From Phoronis australis (Eukaryota > Phoronida > Phoronidae), in assembly GCA_002633005.1 (NCBI GenBank), contig NMRA01000375.1:331161-395160 (forward strand): a stretch of 64,000 bases of DNA, written 5' to 3'. The notes under the pieces are model-generated. The model did no database searches. It saw nothing but the letters and a program-made list of their open reading frames with translations, and was not told where the DNA came from. Shown piece by piece: positions 46,855-58,800 of the stretch. Numbering within the stretch: the stretch's first letter is position 1; the number at the start of each line of letters is the position of its first letter. A program made the position numbers and the translations under genes.

Positions 46855-49800
46855 GTAAGTCTTTTACGAACAATTGCTTGAAAACTTAAAGCAAAAGATT
46901 TGGCGCGCAAATCGAGTGTTTGAAAACGAAACTAACCCACGGCCACATGCGTTCTATTAGTCTCCGATACATCATGTAATATTTATACATCATGTAATAT
47001 TATAATTCATTGGATACGATCAAAAGCTAAGGACACCTGAGAAATAATCTTGCCTAAATCATGGACTCACTCAAACCAAATAAAGCCTACTAAACGATCG
47101 GTGTCGAAAGTGAGGACAGTTCTACGCACAGGCTGCCACAGGCGCTTGACTCGAGTTTATCTGTTCCTTGATCGTAAATGACGTCACTCAATACTAAGAC
47201 AACATTAAGGTTGGACACTCAAAATCTGTTTGCTCAGAATTCTCTACTCAAATGTGCATGGAACTCCAAGAAACTATCATCGAACAAGTCTTAGAATACC
47301 TTCTTTCATTTGATCTCTTCAAATTGCCTTCGACTTCGAGTGGTGATTTGACTACAAAAATGCCAAAAGAATGTCAAAATCACAAATTCAAGGACCTTAT
47401 TCCGTGATGTCATGGCAGACGGTCTTCGCACATTCGGGTTTTTGGCGGACGCTCCCGAGCTAAATCCGAAAGTCTATTTTCGCGCGCCTTTCGTCGTCAA
47501 TCCCTCGACTACTTGGGCATGAGAAGCAGAGAGCACTTTAAAAATATCATTGCCAAATGTATGTAACTACTCAGATATTTGTGTCAAATATACTGATACT
47601 GTATTGATATGCGAAGTTTGCCAAAACCATTGAGTTAACTTGTCGGCCACGCGCATTGTAATATTTGCACGGACTGCATTTCCTGGCCGAGTGTGTGTTG
47701 TGTTTCAATCATAAAAAATGCGTGATGTCAAGATGAGAAACAAGATACGTACGCCAGTTTATGCAACAAACTTCTAAGTTAAGGGCTAAAATGAACTGTG
47801 AGTGGAATAAAGTTACAAATAATCATTAAAATACTAACTTTAACATTCTCAATTAGTTGAGTTTTGGATTAGAATTATTGAATTTGAAATACAGGTAGCT
47901 TGCTCAAACTCGAAGTTTCACCTACGACAGGCGTACAAGTTGAAGCACAACTGAAATCCACCATGTTTAACTTAATGTTTTAGGTCCTTGAATTCAGAGT
48001 TTTGAGATTGTTTTGGAAGTTCCATCGCCAATTCACCACTCACGAGGACAGTTATTTGGATCTAGGAAATATAAGGCTTCGAAGGTTTATGCATTACCAG
48101 ACTGAGGGATGTGCACGCAGATTTTATTTGGATTTTGGACAGTTGAAATTGGGAGCCTCGGCTTGGCAAAGTTTAAGTGTCCAACCTTTGTGTTTCTCAT
48201 ATATGGTTATGAGTCATCGGGGAATTCGAGCCCCTGTGGTTCTACGTAGGAATATTGATGCGTGACTTATGTAAAGTCCGGTCAAACTGTGATGGCTTGC
48301 AAACCGTGCAATATTGATTAGCACATTACTGATTAAATCTACCTGGAATAGCCTAGAATAGGATGTAGGATCACAACAACAAGCATTTACAGAAGATGCT
48401 AGTTTCTGATAAAAAGTATAAAGAATGAACTAAGATAGGTACAAAGACAAGGCAGAAGAAGTATTTAAAAAAGATGACGTAATAAATAAATAAGGGTTAC
48501 AGGAAGAGTTATGACTTGTACCTGGAACCAAAGTTTCTAAGTAAGACATGTACACTAAAGCACGACCTGACAGAAATGACTTATCCTGCTTGTGAGCAGA
48601 TGGAAAAAGCATCGAATGTAGAACCAAAATAGATAAGAATGTAACAGAGAACATTTATGATGGAATTTATTAGGCACATGCCATTTCGAGGAAATTGTGC
48701 CGCCAGGTCATGCCAGTTCACGAACAAAAAGTCCAAGGGATACAAATCTTGCTCCGGTAGATGGCCTTTTAGCCACATCAAACGCACCACTCTTCTGTTG
48801 CCGTGGCCTAACAAGGGAACTTCCCAGTTGGCCTTACTTGTGTTGACATCACCTATGCTTGTCAGTTATTTTTATATGTGGTAAAAAATTAACAGCGACC
48901 CCAAAGTAGAGTTGGAATTCTTTGCAAAATCTCTCGCAATTCCCATAGACATGCTTCATGAACCAGAAAAGATTGTGGAAATAAGTGTTTTCATTGTTCT
49001 GTAATTTTTTAATTGTAAATTGTATTTTTTGACCAGGTGAAAACTTCTTACTTTAAAGTTATAATTTTGCTAACACCATTTAGAATACTTGAATGCATAC
49101 CTTCTTACCCGTAATATGGAGATATGGCCTAATGGGCTAATGACTGTGTTTTTTGAGAAAACTTAAAAACGCAAGTGACCAAGGCTGGTTATCATTTTTT
49201 GTTTTTGCCAATCAGTCACCGACTAAGGTTATAAGGTATTGCTTGGTTAAAAGCATTCCATAGAAATTATATTAAATAAATAATTGGACAAAAAAGCTTA
49301 TATTTGAATAAATGCTTTTTCTCATGCTATGATACAAATGGGCCAGACTATAAGGCTATTGCCGTACATTAATATATGAGGGTATACTCTACTATAAGAC
49401 CATGTCCGTGTATTCTGGGTAATTTGGTACATAATGTGGTAGGGAATATGCTCACCCCAATGTTGCCTGCTTGCATCAGCAGCGATATGATGATTGAGGA
49501 CAAGCCTCAAATCAATTGCTCACCTTGTATGGCCTATGACTATGGATCATTACTTTATATTTATCTCTGTGAGGTGACTTTACTCCTCGCTAGAAACTAC
49601 GAAAAGTTAAAGTATTTCGAGACATTTATTTTCATGCTAAGTTATTCATTGAATACGTAACCAACATTACACACCACATTTTTTTCTCGTAAAGTTTGCA
49701 CTGTATTCTCGCGCATCAATATAAGTCGTTCGGCCGTGCGGATTTTTTTTGATATTTTTTCATTCATTTGTTTGAGTTGCTACGGAGCTATGCAAACAAA

Positions 49801-52800
49801 TTAAGGAAGTTTGCGCTAAGTTTTATCTGGTTTGCATGTTCAACGACATTGGTGGCATTTGCACGGCAGGTCAGTGCTAGAATTTTGTCGGGTATCATTT
49901 TTTCGAAGTGTACGTTCGTCCGTTGGCTATTTCAAATTGGCTGCTCCGTCGAATATATCGAGTGGCGCTTCAACTTCTGCGTCGGCAACTAGCATTAGGA
50001 GTACGGCAAATCCTTTGAACTTCGGGTGTGGGTTCTTCAATTTCAAAGATTAAGTGTCCATGTACGGGTAGTTAGCGCTGGATGCAACTTTTCTTGACAC
50101 TAGTCGTGCGGGGGATTCTGTATGAAGTCATCTTGATGTCACAGAATAGGAAGGTATTCCCCAAAGATGGCTGCCAGTATTTGCCGATCGTCATGACGTC
50201 ATTGTGACATTTATAGTAAAAATAGACGGCAAAAGTTTCTAATGTCGAGTTATTTCTTAATATTTAGCGAACTTAATTAATGAATTGTAGGTTTCAATGA
50301 AATTTATTAATAATAAATGTTAAAATTCTTCGTTTAGACTTCATTTTCACCCAGGTTGTTTTGGAACAGGCCATCTTTTTCCCGTCTTGGCCGTGCCGTC
50401 CAAAGCCGTCATTTTTTTCAAAGGGCCGTCCCAAGGACGGCCAGGACGGCCGCTAGATGAGTCCCTGCTGTGTCGCCAAAATGACAGTACTGTGATATAT
50501 ATTTATTGAAGGATACACAGAACATACAAAGAAATAATAACAAACCCAGAAACCGCGAAGCATTATATCTGGGTTGTAAATGACAGTTATATTTTGACTT
50601 CAGCAACTCTGATTCAACTAGCAAAACTATATGACCTTTTTGATGCTACTCAACATTTTTGTCATTGTTTATAATACAAATGAGAAGAGCCAAATGCACT
50701 ATAATTGCAGATCAACTTTTGTGTCATCTATAGTGCTTGCTCATTGTCTTTTGTTTTTTCAGGTGACCAGCTTGATGACACAGTGGCCATCGCTGAAGGA
50801 TATAACAGTTACTTCAGCTTTTCAAGAGTACGGAGTGGCTATTCAGGTAATATTTCTCTCTAGTACGCGGTGGCTGTTTTAGGAGTATTTGTCTTTAGTG
50901 CGGAGTGGCTATTCAAGTGATATTTCTCTCTAGTACACAGTGGCTATTAAGGTTACGTTTCTCTGTAGTACAAAGTGGCTATTAGTTAGGAATATTTGTC
51001 TCTAGTATGGAGTGGCTATTGAGGTAATGTTTCTCTCTATTAAGAAGTGGATATTAAATGAGGTGGGTATTCAGGTCATATTTCTCTCCAGTATTGAGTG
51101 ACTATAGATTCAGGTGTCTGATTCACATATTTCTACACAGAGTCCAAGGCGAGACTTAGACTATGCCAGAACACAAGTCTGATAATCTTCATTTAGACTG
51201 TGTGATTAAAAATTATCATCAAGTTGTGTCATTTCAGTAATATCTCATTCTAGCATAGACAGGCTATCATGTAATGTCTTGCGTTCTTTCCTATAAAGAG
51301 TGGCTATTCAGGTAATATCTCTCCCTTTCTTGCTGAATATACAATTTATCTCGTGCTGTGAACATTCGAATAATTTTGTCTAAATTATAACTCATCACTA
51401 ATTTTGCATAAAAATGGTTGCCTAAATTGCCACTTTTTCATTTTTCAAGATTGATTGCTTGTTTGTAAATATTGGAAACTTCATCGAATATTCTACACAG
51501 CATAAATCTAGTTATATGCTAAAATTACCTTTATCTTTATTTCCGTGGAGAATTTTGGCAAATTAATATCCCATTTGTGTGCTGAAAAACTAAAGAATTG
51601 CCATAACTGAATACACAGATAATGCCTTAACATCCAATTAAATGAAATTTCTACAATTGTTGAATATTTTGCCACGTTATTTAATTTAAGATGAATTACT
51701 AAATAACTAAACACCGTTTTTAAACAAAGTAGTCAGAATTGGAGCATTCCCAAATTTATCCAAGGTTAACCCCCCAGTGTATTATATGTAATACATAGTA
51801 TAGAACATAGATATTATGAATTAACTTGTGATAAAATTTCTTCAAGAAAGAGCACAATGTGGCTGAACAGTGAAATTTTATAATTAATAATAACTATTGA
51901 AAAAACTACCTTCACTTTTGGTGCAGCTGTCGTCATCAAACCCTTGATGGAACATGCAATAGAAAAATGACACTCTGGTTATTCTTTAGGAAACATTACT
52001 TTGCACTATTCAAAGACATAGTCTTGGCAGATGCCTCATTAGAAATGTAGTTGGTGTATTGCAACCCTTGATTTCAAATGTTCCCAACCAGGGGAATTTT
52101 CGAATGTTTTTTTTTTTGCTATCTCAGAAATTTTTGTTTGGCAAATTGTAATCTTAATTGACCTTTGCTATATAAAGTTGTCTGATGTGAGATGCATAGG
52201 CTTGTTATGAAATTGGTATCCACTCTGTACTTGTAGGTGTTGCTACATTTTGTAAAAATCACGTGACCCCATTTAAGGCGGAAGATGGGTTGACAGGTCT
52301 AAAAGTTGACGCTGACTCAGTTGGTTGCTATGGTGACCTGTCAGACTTCACAGAGAAAGAGCTAAAGGCTCTTGACAATGAAGGACGCTGTGTAATAACT
52401 CAACACAAAATCAGGTAATTTCAGGTGACAGCTTTCATTGCCTTCTTTATTAACGCCAACACTCCCCTTTAGGTGTCGGGCTATAAACTAAAGTTCAATG
52501 TCAAAAGCCAACTCACAGATTTCCATCCCCATCCTGCGTAAAAAATAATTACGGATGGTCCGATACAGGCCGCTTTGGTGGGCCCATTGCACTGATCATT
52601 TGCAACCACTTTTATGCTTTATTGATATAGAGATAAAACTGATCTGAGAAGCTAGCTCGGCGGTTGAGCAGTGTGCCCCTGTGGGACTAGAGTCCACAAC
52701 CTTGAGTAAATGAAGTGGAAACCCATGCCATTAATCCACAGTGCCTCTTCTTTATCTTGCATATGAGAATGCCATCCACACAACAGGACTTGTGATTTTA

Positions 52801-55800
52801 ACTGACTTGAGCAAGAGTGATTCCTGCAGACAACTGGGGCTACAACAGTATGTTTTCTCCAGTACATATATTATCCTTGAGACAACACAGTTTCATCTGT
52901 GTAAAGTTGGCTTAAAGCCTGCTGACTCCTTTATTGATGTTTTCATGAACTCAACACATGAGGTAATGTACAGTACCAGTTTTGGACAAAAATGGCCAGA
53001 ACTGACCCTTTTCATTTTTGAAAAATTTCTAACATTATTTTGTATGCTCACACTTTCTCAAAACATTGTCTGACGGTAGATTTGTGTGTCTTGGAACTTT
53101 AAAACGATAGAGCCTTCCTTTGGTGTTAATTTATCATTTACAATGAAATTTCACTTGTGTGCCACACTGCGCCCTAAACTGGTCATAGTTTACCCTACTG
53201 CTGACCTTTGCTAACAATTGTCATTAAATGTTCGGCTCTGTCAGTATGTTTACAAGACTTCTCCCTATCAGAAAAGTAAAAATCAACTCAATTCCATAAC
53301 AGTGCTAGCCCTGGGGTCCATTTCATAAAAAAGTAACGTAAATAGTCCTAAAAGACTTAAAACAGAAATCAAGAAATAGTTCATAGAAGTTATCTCCCTA
53401 ACTAGCAATAATGCGCATGTTCTTAGAGATTTTTGGCTCAAGTGGGCTTTAATTATTTTTCAAAAATAGTTGTGAGGAGCATATTACCAAATTTCTGACT
53501 TAAAGCGTTGAGCGACCTTTCACAAAACAGGATTCAGACTATTCCTAGTGCTCGACCCTCTCACAACAAGCTCTTAAAGTACCATGTAATACAACCAGTC
53601 ATCTGCTGCTACTATTGGTGAGATGAATGAATAAGCCAGGTAAAGTCTGTGTACAATCAGGGCTTAAGAATAATGCTTCCCATTGCTGTTCATACAAAAT
53701 CGGATGCTTCCCATTGCTGTTCATACAAAATCTGATTCAGATCAGTCCCTGTTGAAATGGTTTATCAAGAGGTGTCTTAGGCTTCTTCTCTTTGAAGTTG
53801 CCTATGCACAGTGCAGGATAAACTTAAAGAAATTTTCGTTAACGAGATGTAATTAAAATTAACTTGATGTTTTAGTTACTCAATTTGAATTATGTTTCCA
53901 CCATGAATTACTTGCCTGTTTGTAGCCACGCTAACAGGGACCAGGTACTGACGATCATCAACGTATACTGTCCACGCGCTGACCCTGACAAACCTGACAG
54001 GCTCACTTTCAAACTGCAGTTCTACGAGCTGCTTCAGCGCCGTGCAGAAGAGCTCCTTAAGAATGGCAGGTAAACATGGTACATCTGTAGCTTACCTGTT
54101 GGACGCTAGGGTTCCAGATAACGCATGGGTTGTGTTAAGTGCAAATTTAAATGTGGTTTTACAATGCTGATGTGTTTTTGTTGAGGGGTGCAAAGGTTGC
54201 AGTGCACACTTGCCCATTGAGCATGTTGAAACTCGATAGAATAGGTTTTTCATTGTTTGTGACATGTTGAGCAGGTGAAATTTACTTACTACAAGCATTT
54301 GTTTCGAAGGATTCGAACATTCCCACCTCCAGTTAAGGATTTCTTCTGAATCAGTGAATGGATTTTGCGCTATTCAATCTCAGTAGCACACTCATGATGC
54401 AGTAAAAAGTACAAATTTATTGATGTCATTGGATTGGAATTATGGGCAAGGTGCTGAACAATTTTATCTTTTCTTTTCAAGAGCAGACTACCTTGAGTGA
54501 GGCTCGTAATTTTCCTTTATAAGATGATTTCCTCTTTGTTGCTTTCGAGTTCCTCTTACTTGATTTCCAGTTTCCTCTTTCTTGTCTCTTTTGTCAGCAT
54601 TTTGACTTTCTTGATGTAAAAACATTTCTTGTTGATAAATTTTACAAAAATACCTCTATCACAAATAAGTCTATTTATTTGTAAGACCATACGTCACCTG
54701 GAAAATTTTCCTCTATTTAGTTACAGTTCATTACAAGTCTTGCTTGATGTAAATAATGAAGAAGTACCCAATGATGTTTTGAGACAGACAAAATAATCTT
54801 ACGTTAATAATGAAGTACGATAAAATCTCGCTAATTTTGGGACAAAAAGTTAGTGCCAAAAATTGCCCTTTTATCATTTTTGAAGGTCTTTTTACATTGT
54901 TCTGAGTGCCTTGAAGTTTTCATTTTTGTGATGGTAGATATACTGTAACTCAGAACTTGACCATTCTAAAGCATTAAACTATTACTTCATATATTTTTAT
55001 GAAAAAATGAAAAAAAATCATGTATCGGCCATATTGTGTTCTACAAAAGGGGTGAGACGTTACCATATAGTTGTCTGTAGGTTTGTTTTTTGTGTATTTC
55101 TGCTTAATTGTTTACTAAAACAGACTAGCAGTTACCATAACTCTTGGTCACAGAGACATGCCATGTCACTCATGTGAATCATTCCTAACTCTCACTCTGC
55201 TTGTTGTATGTTACAGCCATGTGATTGTACTTGGTGACGTCAACACTTCACACAGACCTATAGATCACTGTGATCCCGACGCTGATCCCGTAAGTTGAAT
55301 CTGTGTGAGAAAAGATGAATTTTATTTGAGGTAATTGGTTACCTTTGTTAACAAGGATCGATTTAACAATTAATTGTAGTCATCACAGAATCTTATGTGC
55401 ACAAAAGCAATGACCAGAATATTAATATTAATATTAATAATAATCAAATAACTGAGATATTAAAGAAGTGTGACCCTTGCTAGCGAAGGTGTCCTATTGC
55501 CTTAAAGGCGAAGGCAACCTTTTTATGCGCCCACATATTTATATGTGGACGCATTATGCCGTTAGCTCTGTCCGTCTGGGCGGCGTCCGTCCGGCGTCCG
55601 CTGCTCTATCTCCAAAACCCTTTGACATACGTTCATGAAATGTGGCATATATGTCCCATTCATGAATGGGACGGCATGTGCGAACCTTCGGACGGATCTG
55701 ACTACCGGTGTGCCCCCTAGTGGCAATTTTAGTTTTTTACGCTTACCTTTGTTTCTTCAAAAGTCTTGAACCGATTTTCATGAAATTTGGTATGTAGGCA

Positions 55801-58800
55801 CCTATTAGTGAGATGACCCTATCCTGCCGTTTTCAGGTGGATTCGGCATAGTTTGCGCCACCTAGTGGCCATTTTTAGTGTTTTGGAGTCTGTTTTTGTG
55901 CGTCCACCCCTCTATCAACCAAAGCGCTCAAAGGATGATTGTGAAAATTGGCATGTATATGCTTATCATGTAGAGGACGGCGATTTCGACTACTGTGGCG
56001 CCTCCTAGTGGCAGTTTTGTTTTTTTTGCGCCTATGGCTGTATCTCCTAAAACGTTCGCAAGATCTTTACGAAATCGTGTAAGTATATTTATATGATGTT
56101 AACAACAGAAGATGACGACTTTTGGACGGATCAGACTACCGGTGTGCCCCCTAGTGGCAATTTAATTTTTTTTACGCTTACCTTTGTATCTTCAAAAGTC
56201 CTTAACGGATTTTCATGAAATTTGGTATGTAGGCACCTATTAGTGCGATGATGCTATCCTCCCGTTTTCGGATGGATTCGACCTAGTTTGCGACACGCAG
56301 TAGCCATTTTTACTGTTTTTGAGTCTGTTTTTTTGGCGTCCACTCCTCTATCAACCAAACCGCTCTAAGTATGATTGTGAAAATCGGGCATGTATGTTCT
56401 TACTATGAAGAGGACGGTTGACGCTGAATTTCCCATGACTTTGATTACTGTGGCGCCTCCTAGTGGCATTTTTTTGCGCCCATGGCTGTATCTCCCAAAC
56501 CGTTTGCAGGATGTTTACTAAATTTATGGTGGTAAATTTGTTTTGAATTCTATGTTTTTGTGGTTCTTTAAGCAACTGATGTATATGATGTGCTTGTATT
56601 ATGAAGATCACTCACACTTTGCCCCTAGCCTATTGAGGAGACAATGACCATGCCTTTCCATTTTGCAAAGTACAACATACTACATATATATCCTCTACTG
56701 GCCACTTTATGGTACCAGTAAACAACCCTAGAAGTATACCGTATACGGTGCAATTGTGGGCGCATTTCAACGCTCTGCGTTGCTCTTGTTTAAGTCGCTT
56801 TTAGCAAAAATAAGGTTCGTCGATTATCCCAGACACATTTTTCACTTAATTACAGCTTTTCGTAATTTGATCAATTTCTCCTTCTCTACTCCGGAAGTGA
56901 CGTTTTGGGAGGCAAGAGTTTCGCGCCAATTTCTTTTCATTATATTCTGACTGTGATGGCTGTTGAGTCACTCATTGTTCTACCTCGGTTGTGATAAGTT
57001 CGGTAGTCGTTTGCTTTTGTTTACAAGTCTGTCAACATGCCACACTGTTGCTGCGTGCCAGGATGTACTCATTCTCGTCTCACACGTGCTTTGGGTACCT
57101 TGCGTCGCTTTCCGAAGGATGACACACTTCGCCGTACTTGGCTAGCTCGTTCATGTGAAGAACTCGGCGCTACCCGTCCACACAACGTAAAAAGCAGTGG
57201 AGGGTTACCAAGTGTGTGGCAAGCATTTTCTGCCGTCAGATTTTGACAGAGATATGTACGCTGAATTGATGAAGGTCCCTGTGAAACAACGCCTGAAGAA
57301 GGGTACCATACCGACGCTGTTGATTCCCCGGAGTGCCCCGTCGCCAACCCCGAGAAGTGCTTTTTGAAGCGAGAAGCCTCGCGAGCTGTGGCCACTATAT
57401 GCAGTGACTGGAGGCACTTCATCTACTGTCACCCGTGCCTCCGAACGTACCCCATTACGTGCAATTCTGGGAATTAGCAGTGATTCGCCATGTGCTGTTG
57501 TCTTCAGCCCAGAGCCTGTAGGCAGCCCTGCAGCGATGTTGAGTAGTGGGAGTAAATACAGGCCCAGTTCGACACCCAGTGAAGAGGACAGTTCATCATC
57601 CAATGAACAGATCGGTGAGCCTAAGTTTGATAAGTTTATTGTGGACTTGTGTTGGAGCTATTTAGAAGGTGCCAGGTGTGTGGCGAGGGAGTCACATGGC
57701 GGGATCTAAGCAGGTGCTCAGATCACCCTCCAGTGCAAGTGTGTCGCGGGACATGCGGGCAAGTGGGACAGTTCTTCCTCTGTACGTGAGACAATAATGA
57801 GTACACCCCAGTACGCAGCAACAGCGTGGCATGTTGACTGACTCATAAGCAAAAGCAAACGACGACCGAACTTATCACAACCGAGGTAGAACAATGACTG
57901 ACTCGACTGCTCTCACAGTCAGACTATATGAAAAGAAAATGACACGAAATTCTTGCCTCCCAAAACGTCACTTCCAGAGTAGACGACGAGTAAGTAATTA
58001 AATTACGAAAAGCAGTAAATAAGTGAAAAATATGTCTGGGATAATCAACGAACCTCATTTTTGCTGAAAATGACATGAAAAAAGGTTGCCTTCGCCTTTA
58101 AAAACTTTGAGTCTTCCTGAATTTTTGTTGAGGAAAGCACGATTACTGATTTTGGGATGAATCTGCAATAAGGTGGCATCCCTAGTGGCAATTTAGGTTG
58201 TCTTTGCACCTAGTTCCAGGATACACCTTCATGCCAAATAACTTTCTTTGAACGAGACAGTGGAACCCCTTAGTGGCAAATTGCTGTTAAAATATTTGTC
58301 TTTTTGACTTCCACCTTCTTTTCACCAAACTGTGTTGTTGCGTCCACAATCGACAGTTTTATTTTTTATGTTTGCCTTGATATCTATCAAGTTCTTGTTG
58401 TTGGATATTTATGAAATTTGGAATGTCTGATCATTGCAAAGAGAGCACAATTGCTATTAAAGGAGAATGCCATTAGTCTTTTGTACCGTCTTAATCGGTC
58501 GAGGTTTAGTTTCCAACTCAAGCTGGTTTATGTTCGTGGCAGTCCCGGCGGCCGCGACGGGGCTGATCGGGTTCCGAGCGTTTTGTGTGTTTAGAACTCA
58601 AAAAACACAAGCATAAACAACACAGATCTAGGTTCTCCTGTCTTTACTTGACGGAAAAATACTTCGAATTTATCTTCGAACAGACCCCAAACTCCTGCTA
58701 CGGACCTTGGTAAATTGGCCTGCCGAACTTTGCCTAGGCTACCTACGGAGTGTCCAAATACCAATAAATCTGTAACAGCGAAATAAAACAACACGTTTTA

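Larger units (their letters stand above)
55506..58097 (+). mobile_element. Kolobok-like THAP transposon remnant
   Basis: Flanked by TTAA (55502-55505 and 58098-58101). Long inverted repeats start AGGCGAAGGCAACC and end GGTTGCCTTCGCCT. The right arm extends from 58097 in to about 57785; its left partner runs 55506-55524 and then 56791-57085, interrupted by an H element. Between the arms is a decayed transposase fragment with a THAP zinc finger. TTAA targets plus a THAP domain are hallmarks of the Kolobok superfamily. Minus the insertion the element would be about 1.3 kb, too short for a full transposase, so it is non-autonomous. Confidence 0.75.

Noticed and set aside
57404-57709. 101-codon frame as an independent gene
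   Set aside because: It is an internal, frame-shifted part of the THAP transposase fragment between the inverted repeats.
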